Of a DNA stretch of 64,000 nt, positions 25,449 through 32,868 are shown in pieces. Source of the DNA: 66-474 sp050737995. GTDB lineage: Bacteria > Pseudomonadota > Gammaproteobacteria > Xanthomonadales > Rhodanobacteraceae. The notes beneath the pieces are model-generated. The model saw only the letters and a list, made by a program, of their open reading frames with translations. It searched no databases and was not told where the DNA came from. Position numbers and translations under genes: made by a program. Every line of letters begins with the position of its first letter. The stretch's first letter is position 1. The stretch lies in contig JBOHYR010000077.1 in assembly GCA_050737995.1 (NCBI GenBank), positions 50,956 to 114,955 on the forward strand. The letters run 5' to 3'.

Positions 25449-26318
25449 ATGACGATTCGCATCAACAAGAAGATCAAGGGCTACCAGGTTCTCGGCAACG
25501 ACGAGAAGGCCGCGCAGGAAGCCAAGCCCCAAGGCAGCCGGAACGAAGCGCCTGTCGCGAGCGAGTTCAAGGTCATCCAGATGCACGAGAAGCTCGAGCG
25601 TCCGGAAGTCCTGATCGGCGCGTCCTACAAGATCAAGTCACCGCTGTTCGAGCACGCGTTGTACGTCACCATCAACGACATCGTGCTCAACGCCGGCACC
25701 GAATTCGAAATGCGGCGCCCCTTCGAGATCTTCATCAACTCGAAGAACATGGACCACTTCCAGTGGATCGTGGCGCTGACCCGCATCATGAGCGCCGTGT
25801 TCCGCAAGGGCGGCGACGTCACCTTCCTGGTCGAGGAATTGAAAGCCGTGTTCGACCCGCGCGGCGGCTATTTCAAGACCGGCGGCGTGTACATGCCCTC
25901 GATCGAGGCCGAACTCGGCAACATCATCGAGCAGCACCTGAAGATGATCGGCCTGATCAAGGATGCCGAGCTCAGCGACGCGCAACGCGCGCTGATCGCC
26001 GAGAAGCGCGCCGCTTACGAATACGCGCGCAAGAGCGCAAAAAAAAACTCTGAAATAAGCACCGCCGGCGAAATGGGCGGCGCGATGGTGGAGCCGGCGG
26101 AAACACCCGCGACGGCGTCCGTCTCCCCGTCCTCGTCATCCCGGCGCACGCCGGGACCCAGCGACTCCGCTGGCACCACCGACGAAGCCCAGGCTGTCGA
26201 AGACGCCAGCAGCTTCCCGCCTGGCGCCGCGATGTGCGGCAAGTGCAACACCCAGGCGCTGGTGCTGCTTGATGGCTGTCAGACTTGCCTCAACTGTGGT
26301 TATTCCAAGTGCGGTTGA
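25449..26318 (+). CDS. Class II ribonucleotide reductase small component NrdJb (TSCPD domain)
   Basis: This 289-residue protein matches the separate C-terminal part of split class II reductases such as pseudomonad NrdJb. Residues about 40-195 form a TSCPD-type domain ('RRPFEIFINSKNMDHFQWIVALTRIMSAVFRKGGD'), and the C-terminus has CGKC, CQTC and 'LNCGYSKCG'. The terminal cysteine pair re-reduces the active-site disulphide of NrdJa. The ATG at 25449 is preferred over the upstream start at 25401, which lies within the terminator. The linker (about residues 196-265) is Ser/Pro/Ala-rich, and part of it (PSSSSRRTPGPSDSAG) is translated from a REP-like palindrome. It lies 0.98 kb from nrdJa, beyond the histone-like gene. 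Confidence 0.88.
   Translation: MTIRINKKIKGYQVLGNDEKAAQEAKPQGSRNEAPVASEFKVIQMHEKLERPEVLIGASYKIKSPLFEHALYVTINDIVLNAGTEFEMRRPFEIFINSKNMDHFQWIVALTRIMSAVFRKGGDVTFLVEELKAVFDPRGGYFKTGGVYMPSIEAELGNIIEQHLKMIGLIKDAELSDAQRALIAEKRAAYEYARKSAKKNSEISTAGEMGGAMVEPAETPATASVSPSSSSRRTPGPSDSAGTTDEAQAVEDASSFPPGAAMCGKCNTQALVLLDGCQTCLNCGYSKCG
26136..26172. repeat. REP-like palindrome inside nrdJb
   Basis: TCATCCCGGCGCACGCCGGG followed by ACCCAGCGACTCC is the typical arm sequence of the dispersed intergenic element. Here it lies in frame within the low-complexity linker of NrdJb and encodes SSRRTPGPSDS. Confidence 0.65.
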
Positions 26319-26390
26319 AACATCAAATGAGCATGAAGCACCGAATCAAAGGGTGGCCAGGTGCTACCCTTTGTTTTTAAAGGATGATCT

Positions 26391-26780
26391 ATGTCTCTCA
26401 CAATGCTGATGGCAATTTGGGGAGCATTGCTATCGACGGCATTGGGGGGTTTCGAGATCTACAGATTCATCTATCGCGCCCGACTTCATGTAGAAGTGGG
26501 CACCGGTTTAATTACAGTCACGCCGGGTGTGGGAATTGATCGCACGAAATTGATGACGTTTCACATATCGAATATCGGAAGCCAGCCTACGACACTGCGG
26601 AACATCACGTTCCGAGCCTATAAAGAGCGGCGAGGCTGGAGAAGATGGAAATCCCCAATTCAGCAAGGCATCATCACCGTTTCATAAATTCCAGAGAAAA
26701 TTGAGCCGGGAGATATCTGGAGTGAAGCCGTCCCCCAAGGTGATTTCCAGGAATTTTGTGCGGAGTTCGGCGAATGCTGA
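26391..26780 (+). pseudogene. Small membrane-anchored protein gene with an in-frame stop
   Basis: The first part (26391-26687) encodes 98 residues: an N-terminal TM helix (MSLTMLMAIWGALLSTALGG), then 'GIDRTKLMTFHISNIGSQPTTLRNITFRAYK', which reads as a small beta domain. TAA at 26685 ends it. The same frame continues without break as IPEKIEPGDIWSEAVPQGDF... to TGA at 26778, and this looks like genuine protein. A nonsense mutation in a roughly 128-residue ancestor is therefore likely. The GC content is visibly lower than in the neighbours, suggesting recent acquisition. There is no recognised family. An alternative is an intact 98-residue gene followed by chance sequence. Confidence 0.55.
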
Positions 26781-26847
26781 TCTGTGTATACCACTCGATG
26801 TCGCATCGCCCAGTCACTTCAGTTGTTTCATTCTTCAAACATGCGCC

Positions 26848-27174
26848 ATGACCGAATTAATTATCCAGGCTACTGATACAGATTTCGACGAACGAGTACG
26901 CGCCTCTGACACGCCGGTGTTGGTCGATTTCTGGGCCACATGGTGCGCGCCGTGCAAGGCGATGGCACCGATGCTGGACGAACTCGCGCGCGACTACGCG
27001 GGCCGCGTGAAGGTGGTCAAGGTCGAGATGGACGCGAACCCCAAGGCCGCGATCGCCTGCCACGTACGCTCGGCACCCACCCTGCTGCTGTTCAAGGACG
27101 GTGCGGTGCAGGCGACGCAAATCGGACTGGCGTCGAAGTCGCAGATGCAGCGGATGCTCGAGGCCGTGCTGTAG
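26848..27174 (+). CDS. Thioredoxin
   Basis: This 108-residue single-domain thioredoxin has the active site WCAPCK near residues 32-37 in 'LVDFWATWCAPCKAMAPMLDELA' context and a cis-Pro block 'VRSAPTLLLF'. It is a cytosolic dithiol-disulphide reductant. The ATG at 26848 fits the family N-terminus (MTELIIQATDTDFDE), although an upstream ATG in another frame lies at 26841. It starts 7 bp before the following membrane-protein gene's ATG would be reached from its stop, so those two are likely co-transcribed. A role in re-reducing NrdJb is possible, since thioredoxin is the usual reductant of RNR, but this is inference from proximity. Confidence 0.92.
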   Translation: MTELIIQATDTDFDERVRASDTPVLVDFWATWCAPCKAMAPMLDELARDYAGRVKVVKVEMDANPKAAIACHVRSAPTLLLFKDGAVQATQIGLASKSQMQRMLEAVL

Positions 27175-27181
27175 CGGCCGC

Positions 27182-27757
27182 ATGAGCGCGTTCGAATACC
27201 TCTCGGTCCTGATCTCGATCATCCTGGGTCTGGCGATCACCCAGATCCTTCAGGGTTTCCGCGACCTGATGCAGGCGCGCACGCGGCTCACGCTGTATTG
27301 GCCTTCGGTCTTGTGGGCGATCCTGCTGCTGGTGATCTGTGTGCAGGAATGGTGGGCGATGTTCGGCTGGCGCCACTACCCCGCGTGGACCTTCGTCGGC
27401 TTCTCGATGCTGATTGCCCAGACCACCGCCACCTATCTGGTCGCGGCGCTGGTGCTGCCGGACGTGGCGGGCGACGAGGCGATCAACCTGCGTGCGTATT
27501 ACTACGCCAATCACCGCTGGTTTTTCACGTTGGGCGTGGCCACCGTCGCGATCAGCATCCTCAAGGACAAGACGCTGAATGGCGCATGGACTTCCCCGAC
27601 CTCCCCGCCGCTGAACCTCGCGATGGAACTGGTGCTCATCGTGATCTTCCTGGCCGGCACGCTGTTTTCCGGCGAACGCGTGCACAAGCTGTTGGCGCCG
27701 CTGGCCGCGATCTGCTTCCTCCTCTACATCGCGCTGTTGTTCCCGCGGCTGCATTGA
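27182..27757 (+). CDS. Integral membrane protein of unknown function
   Basis: This 191-residue protein has five to six hydrophobic segments (about 5-22, 42-60, 70-95, 113-130, 143-165 and 168-188) and the motif 'LGLAITQILQGFRDLMQAR' at the first loop. The ATG at 27182 lies 7 bp after the thioredoxin stop; the frame upstream of it is inside thioredoxin. I do not recognise the family beyond a conserved hypothetical membrane protein. Its convergent neighbour is the MBL hydrolase gene. Confidence 0.75.
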   Translation: MSAFEYLSVLISIILGLAITQILQGFRDLMQARTRLTLYWPSVLWAILLLVICVQEWWAMFGWRHYPAWTFVGFSMLIAQTTATYLVAALVLPDVAGDEAINLRAYYYANHRWFFTLGVATVAISILKDKTLNGAWTSPTSPPLNLAMELVLIVIFLAGTLFSGERVHKLLAPLAAICFLLYIALLFPRLH

Positions 27758-27790
27758 CCGGAAGCCATGAGGCGTCGCCGCCACCCCATT

Positions 27791-28678
27791 TCAGGACTTC
27801 ACGCCGATCCGGTTCAACGGCAGGCGCAGGTAGGCGTGCCCATCGGCATCAGCCGGCGGTAGCCGTCCACCACGAATGTTGACCTGCAATGCAGGCAACA
27901 GCAAGCGCGGTACCGATAACGTGGCATCGCGCGCGCGACGTTTGGCCACGAACGCGTCCTCGTCCACCCCGCCGCCAATCTGCACGTTGCCCTGGGTTTG
28001 CGCAGCGATCGAGGTTTCCCGCGACGGCTCGGGGCGCGCGGCGGATGGATAGTCGTGGCACAGGAACAGGCGCGTCGCATCCGGCAACGCAAGAAGGCGC
28101 CGGATCGATGCGTACAACTGCGTGGCATCGCCGCCGGGAAAATCGCAGCGCGCGGTGCCGATATCCGGCGCGAACAGGGTGTCGCCGATGAATGCGGCGT
28201 CGCCAACCACGTAGGCAAGGCTGTCGGCGGTGTGACCGGGCGTGGCGACGGCACGCACCGACAGCGAGCCGATGGCCAGCGTGTCGCCATCATCGAGCAG
28301 GCGGTCGAATTGGCTACCGTCGGCGACGAACTCGTCGCCCAGTCCGAACACCTGCTTGAAATGCGCCTGCACCGCGACGATGCCGCGCCCGATCGCGACC
28401 GGCACGCCGAGCGCCTCGTGCAGGTACCCCGCCGCGCTCAAGTGATCGGCATGCGCGTGGGTTTCCAGGATCCACGCGACGCGCAGCGCGTGGTCCCGCA
28501 CCAAGGCAAGCAGCTTGTCCGAGCTGGCGGTGGAGGTACGCGCGGCGGCCGCATCGTAGTCCAGGACCGGGTCGATGATGGCCGCGGCTTCGCCGTCGTG
28601 GACGACGTGCGTCCACGTTCCCGTGTCCTTGTGGAAGAACGACTCTATTTCGGGGTGCGACGGATCGGTCTGTGTCAT
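27791..28678 (-). CDS. MBL-fold hydrolase, persulfide dioxygenase-like (Blh/ETHE1 type)
   Basis: This 295-residue protein has the metallo-beta-lactamase metal motif 'ETHAHADHLSAAGYL' (THxHxDH), a 'TPGHTADSLAYVVGDAAFIGDTLF' second ligand block and 'LFLCHDYPSA'. The start 'IESFFHKDTGTWTHVVHD' and the tail 'TQGNVQIGGGVDEDAFV' are characteristic of bacterial persulfide dioxygenase/Blh proteins. These oxidise glutathione persulfide in sulphide detoxification. The ATG at 28678 is chosen over 28738, which runs back into the upstream gene. It is the last gene of a three-gene minus-strand run, 28 bp after the ABM-domain gene. No sulfide:quinone reductase or rhodanese is adjacent, so the substrate is by family only. 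Confidence 0.85.
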   Translation of the reverse strand: MTQTDPSHPEIESFFHKDTGTWTHVVHDGEAAAIIDPVLDYDAAAARTSTASSDKLLALVRDHALRVAWILETHAHADHLSAAGYLHEALGVPVAIGRGIVAVQAHFKQVFGLGDEFVADGSQFDRLLDDGDTLAIGSLSVRAVATPGHTADSLAYVVGDAAFIGDTLFAPDIGTARCDFPGGDATQLYASIRRLLALPDATRLFLCHDYPSAARPEPSRETSIAAQTQGNVQIGGGVDEDAFVAKRRARDATLSVPRLLLPALQVNIRGGRLPPADADGHAYLRLPLNRIGVKS

Positions 28679-28706
28679 GGCGGCATGTCCCCTCCCGGTG
28701 CAACCG

Positions 28707-29024
28707 TCAACGCGCCACGGCGAGCGTATCGGCAACATCGTACAGCCGTACCAGCGGCTCCATGTCGAGCAGGTACTTGTCGTCCTCGTCGTAGTACACC
28801 GATTGCTCCGGCTTGTCGCCGGTGAACGCGCGCAGGTCCTTTTTCGACGACCAAAGCGACAGCACCTGGAACTCGCACTGCTCGCCCTGCACGCGGCGCA
28901 GCACCCACGCGCCGCGCTGGCCCTTCTGTTCCGCCAGCGCCGGCAGCGCCGTCTGCTGCAGGTGCTCGAGATAGGCGTCGGCCTGGTCCTTCGATGTGAT
29001 GCCGCGCCAGATACGCATGATCAT
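28707..29024 (-). CDS. Antibiotic biosynthesis monooxygenase (ABM) domain protein
   Basis: This protein of about 105 residues starts MIMRIWRGITSKDQADAYLEHL and continues '...FQVLSLWSSKKDLRAFTGDKP', which fits the dimeric ferredoxin-like ABM fold. GGAG eight bases before the ATG at 29024 supports this start over the GTG at 29033. Family members include heme or quinone monooxygenases and many uncharacterised stress proteins; no specific activity can be assigned. It lies 13 bp after the Y-family polymerase gene and 28 bp before the MBL hydrolase gene, so it is likely co-transcribed with both. Confidence 0.75.
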   Translation of the reverse strand: MIMRIWRGITSKDQADAYLEHLQQTALPALAEQKGQRGAWVLRRVQGEQCEFQVLSLWSSKKDLRAFTGDKPEQSVYYDEDDKYLLDMEPLVRLYDVADTLAVAR

Positions 29025-29037
29025 GGGACGCACTCCG

Positions 29038-30426
29038 TCAGGTGGCAGGATGGTTCGACGCCGGCCGCGACACGGGCCGTTTGAGCCGCGCGATGCGCGC
29101 CGCGCGTTCGCGCTCGTGGCGGCGGTGCTCGGCCTCGGCCAGCACCTTGGCCTGGTTCATCGCGGTCAGCCACAGCTCGTGGTCTTCCTCGTGTTCCAGT
29201 TCCGGCACGCGGGTAAATGGAATACGCATGGGCGCCGCACCCAGCGCGTTGTGCATGCCCCCAAAATACAGGGTGTTGTTGCCGAAGCGCGCATTGACGC
29301 CATCCAGCAGCACCGACAGGGCGTCGCCACGGCGGCCGTCGCCGAACAGGTCGCGCGACGCGGCCGTGCGCGGCAACACCCGGTGCAACGTGACGCTTAC
29401 CGAGAGCGGCTTCGCGCGCGGGAACGGCAAGCCGCCTGGACGCGGCGCCGCGCGATCCAGCGCCTCGTTCAGACGATGCAGCAATGCGCGGCTGTCGTCG
29501 GTGGGATCGAACGCCACGTCGTGTTCGAAGCGCTGCTCGATCCCGAGAAAGCGGATGCGCACCGACATTGCACCGGCGAGCAAGTCGTAACTGCGTAGCC
29601 GCATTGCCGCCTTCACCAACAGTTTGGTCAGCACCCCGCGCGCGCCGCGTGGCGTGCGCAAAGCGGGTTCCAGCACGTGCGAATGCCCGACCGAGCCGCG
29701 TGCGTGGGTGCGTTCCGGCTGCCACTGGCCACGCAACTGCGCCCACATGCGTTCACCCTCGATGCCATGCCATGCGCAACGCAGGGTGTGCCTGTTTGCG
29801 GCGGTGAGTTGCGCGACGGTGTCGATGCCGACCCCGTGCAGGCGCGCCTGCATCGACGCGCTGATGCCGCACAGGTCGGTCAGTTCCAGCGAGTGCAGGA
29901 TCTGCGGCAGATCCTTCTGCTCGATCACCACCAGCCCGTCGGGTTTTTGCATGTCGGTGCCGGTCTTGGCCAACCACGCGTTGGGGGCGATGCCGATCGA
30001 ACAGCGGAGCGCGCCGTTTGGCGCCGCGGCCGCGACTTCGCGTTTGACCGCGTGCGCCACCTCGATCGCGTTTTCGCGCCGGCACTGGCGGCCGATCAGC
30101 TCGCACGCCGCTTCGTCCACCGAATGTACCTGGGCAATCGGGATGGCGTTCCCGATCGCCGCCATCAGCCGCCGATGCCAGGCCACATACAGCGACGGAC
30201 GCGCCTCCACCACCGCGATCTCCGGGCACAGCCGCTTCGCATCGCGCACCAGGGAGCCGGTCCGCACCCCGAAGGCCTTGGCCTCGACGCTGGCCGCGAT
30301 GCAGCATCCGGTCGGCGCCACCACCGGCGTCACCGCGACTGGCCGGCCGCGCAGGCGCGGGTTGTCCTCCTGCTCGACCGAGGCGAAATAACTGTTGAAG
30401 TCGACAAACAAGCTGCGCAGGGTCAT
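29038..30426 (-). CDS. Y-family DNA polymerase (DinB/UmuC-like)
   Basis: This 462-residue protein has the Y-family metal-binding motifs 'LFVDFNSYFASVEQ' (residues 6-19) and 'HSVDEAACEL' (about 105), and a helix-hairpin-helix stretch 'LCGISASMQARLHGVGIDTVAQL'. A little-finger domain and a charged C-terminal tail follow (AEAEHRRHERERAARIARLKR). The family performs error-prone translesion synthesis. It is longer and more diverged than housekeeping DinB (about 350 residues) and lacks an obvious beta-clamp motif at its end. It could be an alternative Pol IV/V-type enzyme. The ATG at 30426 is used; the frame upstream to 30765 lacks homology. It heads an operon with the ABM and MBL genes. No LexA box was identified. 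Confidence 0.85.
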   Translation of the reverse strand: MTLRSLFVDFNSYFASVEQEDNPRLRGRPVAVTPVVAPTGCCIAASVEAKAFGVRTGSLVRDAKRLCPEIAVVEARPSLYVAWHRRLMAAIGNAIPIAQVHSVDEAACELIGRQCRRENAIEVAHAVKREVAAAAPNGALRCSIGIAPNAWLAKTGTDMQKPDGLVVIEQKDLPQILHSLELTDLCGISASMQARLHGVGIDTVAQLTAANRHTLRCAWHGIEGERMWAQLRGQWQPERTHARGSVGHSHVLEPALRTPRGARGVLTKLLVKAAMRLRSYDLLAGAMSVRIRFLGIEQRFEHDVAFDPTDDSRALLHRLNEALDRAAPRPGGLPFPRAKPLSVSVTLHRVLPRTAASRDLFGDGRRGDALSVLLDGVNARFGNNTLYFGGMHNALGAAPMRIPFTRVPELEHEEDHELWLTAMNQAKVLAEAEHRRHERERAARIARLKRPVSRPASNHPAT

Positions 30427-30619
30427 GGCTCGGCCTTCCACGGGGACCCGGGTTGTATAGGCTACCCCCGTCGCATGTTCGGAGACGGTTAACCGGCTGG
30501 CCGGGCCGCTACACGACGCAGCATCGCGGCGCGCAAGCCGGGATCGCCGCGCTGGGAATTTGTTGCGCATGCTAGGCTGCCGCCAATCCTCGCCGACCCC
30601 CCCGAAATCCGCCCTGCAC

Positions 30620-31684
30620 ATGATCCGAGCGCATCGAATCCCGTGGTTGCCCGTGGCCTTGTCGGGGCTGATTCCCCTGCTGTCCTTCGCGCAGACTCCG
30701 CCGGCGCAGACTCCGCCAGCGCCGCCGCCATCCGCAGCATCGACGAGCGCCGCAGTGGAAGCCAACTCCGATCAGGCGGACCTGGTGCGCGAGGTAGCGG
30801 CGGCCACCGGCAAGGATCCGGCAGCGTTGAACGCGCTGCTGGACAGCGCGGTGGTCAAGCAAAGCATTCTCGATGCGATGGCGCGCCCGGCCGAGAGCAA
30901 GCCGTGGAGCGCGTACCGCCCGATCTTCGTGAACGCGGAACGGATCGAGGAAGGGGTCTCGTTTTATCGGCAGCACCACGCGCTGCTTGAACAGATCGGC
31001 AAGCAATACGGCGTGGCGCCGCAATATATCGTCGCGATCATCGGTGTCGAGACCAACTACGGCGCCAACACCGGCAGCTTCCGGGTGCTGGACGCACTGG
31101 TGACGCTGGGTTTCCACTACCCGCCGCGCGCGAAATATTTTCGCGCTGAATTGAAAACCCTGCTGGAATTGCCGGCCAACAAACTTCCCGGCCCGATTCC
31201 GGAAATCTACGGTTCGTACGCGGGCGCCGAGGGCCTCGGACAGTTCATGCCTTCCAGCATCCGCGATTACGGGGTGGATGCCGACGGCGACGGTCACATC
31301 AACCTGTTCGCATCGCTGCCGGATGCCTTCGCCAGCATCGCCAACTACTTCCGGGCGCACGGCTGGCAAGCCGGCCAGCCGGTTGCGGTCCGCGCGGCCG
31401 CGAGCGCAACCGCCGCGCCGCCGCCTGCGTACCAGAACGTCAACCCGCAAACACCGCTCGAACAGTTCACCGCCAACGGTTACGCACCGACCTCGCAGGA
31501 GGACCCCGGCCGGCCGGCCAACCTGTTGACCCTGGACGGCGCGGACGGTCCCGAATACTGGCTGACCTTCCAGAACTTCTACGTGATTACCCGCTACAAC
31601 AGCAGCCCGATGTACGCGATGGCGGTGGCCCAACTGGCCGACGCGATCGCGCGCGGCGTCGCTGCGACGCCCGCGACGCAATGA
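30620..31684 (+). CDS. mltB: Membrane-bound lytic murein transglycosylase B (MltB, GH103)
   Basis: This 354-residue exported protein has an N-terminal signal (MIRAHRIPWLPVALSGLIPLLSFA), a Pro/Ala-rich linker, then the MltB core. Motifs include 'YGVAPQYIVAIIGVETNYG' with the catalytic Glu, 'GSYAGAEGLGQFMPSSIRDYGVDADGDGHI' and C-terminal 'YWLTFQNFYVITRYN'. The enzyme cleaves the glycan strand to form 1,6-anhydromuramic acid. No lipobox cysteine is evident, so it may be a soluble periplasmic form. The Shine-Dalgarno is weak; the start is set by the signal peptide. Its stop overlaps the rlpA ATG by four bases (ATGA), so the two cell-wall genes are translationally coupled. Confidence 0.92.
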   Translation: MIRAHRIPWLPVALSGLIPLLSFAQTPPAQTPPAPPPSAASTSAAVEANSDQADLVREVAAATGKDPAALNALLDSAVVKQSILDAMARPAESKPWSAYRPIFVNAERIEEGVSFYRQHHALLEQIGKQYGVAPQYIVAIIGVETNYGANTGSFRVLDALVTLGFHYPPRAKYFRAELKTLLELPANKLPGPIPEIYGSYAGAEGLGQFMPSSIRDYGVDADGDGHINLFASLPDAFASIANYFRAHGWQAGQPVAVRAAASATAAPPPAYQNVNPQTPLEQFTANGYAPTSQEDPGRPANLLTLDGADGPEYWLTFQNFYVITRYNSSPMYAMAVAQLADAIARGVAATPATQ

Positions 31685-32577
31685 AAGGCCTGCTGCGCGA
31701 CGTCCTGCCACTTGCGTTGCTGGCGCTGGCCGCGTGCTCGTCGAATCCCTCGCGCCATGTGCAGCCGCCGCGTGGCAGCCGGGTGTCGCAGCCGCCATGG
31801 CGCGACAACACCAGCCTGTCGCAGTCGGATCGCTACCATCAGCGCGACGACTCGACGCCGGACATCGCGGGCGTGGACTTCGGCAAGATTCCCGAGCCAA
31901 TACCCAAGCCGGAGCCGCAGTCGCGCTACGGCAACAAGTCGTCGTACAGCGTTCGCGGCCAGACCTATCGCGTGCTGCAAACCGCGGCCGGCTATGACGA
32001 ACGCGGCATCGCCTCGTACTACGGCAACAAGTTCAACGGTTACAAAACCTCCGATTTCGAAACGTACGACATGTACAAGTTCAGCGCGGCCAGCAAAGTG
32101 CTCCCGCTGCCGAGTTTCGCGCGTGTCACCAATCTCGAGAACGGCAAGAGCGTGATCGTGCGGGTCAACGACCGCGGCCCGTTCGTGCCCAACCGCGTGA
32201 TCGACCTGTCGCTCGCGGCGGCGGTGCGGATCGGAATCTGGCCCAAGGGAACCGGCCTCGTTGAGGTGCAGGGCATCGACCCCACGCGTCCCGATGCGGA
32301 ACCTGCGCCGGCCACGGCGGTCACACCCCGGACGGGAAGGCAACCACAACTGTATGTACAGGTCGGCGCGTTTGGCGATGCGGACAATGCGAATCGATTG
32401 GCGGCGCGCCTGCGCGGGCTGAACGTCGGTCAGGTGCGCGTGGTCGCGGCCAGCCTGAATGGCCGAACCCTGCAACGAGTCCAGATCGGTCCTCTGCCCG
32501 ACGTGGACGCGGTCGATCGCACCACCGCCCGGCTCGACGCGCTCGGCCTGCCGCATGCCAGCGTCGCGATACAGTGA
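31681..32577 (+). CDS. rlpA: Rare lipoprotein A, septal ring transglycosylase (RlpA, with SPOR domain)
   Basis: This 298-residue lipoprotein has a lipobox (LALAACSSNPS, Cys about residue 20). The double-psi beta-barrel RlpA domain (about 98-190) carries 'GIASYYGNKFNGYKTS' and 'VRVNDRGPFV', and a SPOR domain follows (about 220-298; 'LYVQVGAFGDADNANRLAARL'). RlpA cleaves denuded glycan at the division septum, and SPOR directs it there. It is coupled to mltB by an ATGA overlap. The mltB-rlpA-dacA order is a common envelope cluster in this group. Confidence 0.93.
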   Translation: MKGLLRDVLPLALLALAACSSNPSRHVQPPRGSRVSQPPWRDNTSLSQSDRYHQRDDSTPDIAGVDFGKIPEPIPKPEPQSRYGNKSSYSVRGQTYRVLQTAAGYDERGIASYYGNKFNGYKTSDFETYDMYKFSAASKVLPLPSFARVTNLENGKSVIVRVNDRGPFVPNRVIDLSLAAAVRIGIWPKGTGLVEVQGIDPTRPDAEPAPATAVTPRTGRQPQLYVQVGAFGDADNANRLAARLRGLNVGQVRVVAASLNGRTLQRVQIGPLPDVDAVDRTTARLDALGLPHASVAIQ

Positions 32578-32658
32578 GGGAACAACTGGACAATGCCCTG
32601 TGTTTGTCGAAACCCTGACACAAGGCAGTTTTTGTGAAAAGTCGGGCCACGGAGCTTC

Positions 32659-32854
32659 GGGCCATGGATGACGGCTTTGGCCGTTCTGATGTCCAAGGTT
32701 CACGGATGTTCGGTATGAGTGGTTCAACGATGCAGCGATCAGGGACGATCGCACAATCTCGAATCAGGGACGAGCGTTCTGATCTTCATGTGCGCGAACT
32801 GGTCGCGTAACATGGGCAATCCCGCAGTACCGCGATCACGGACGATCGCACAAA
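32659..32854. repeat. Two diverged copies of the ~105-bp repeat before dacA
   Basis: Copy D (about 32659-32753) starts at GGGCCATGGATGACGG and ends CAGCGATCAGGGACGATCGC. Copy E (about 32761-32854) ends CCGCGATCACGGACGATCGC. The string TGCAGCGATCAGGGACGATC is identical to that at 24.79 kb. The spacer (32578-32868) shows no other feature; the last copy ends 14 bp before the dacA ATG. Confidence 0.7.
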
Positions 32855-32868
32855 ACACGAGAGACTGG

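Noticed and set aside
24712..25449. Minus-strand Ala/Phe/Leu-rich frames opposite the histone-like gene
   Set aside because: They arise from reading AAG/GCC repeats in reverse. The plus frame has an RBS, the expected composition and a terminator.
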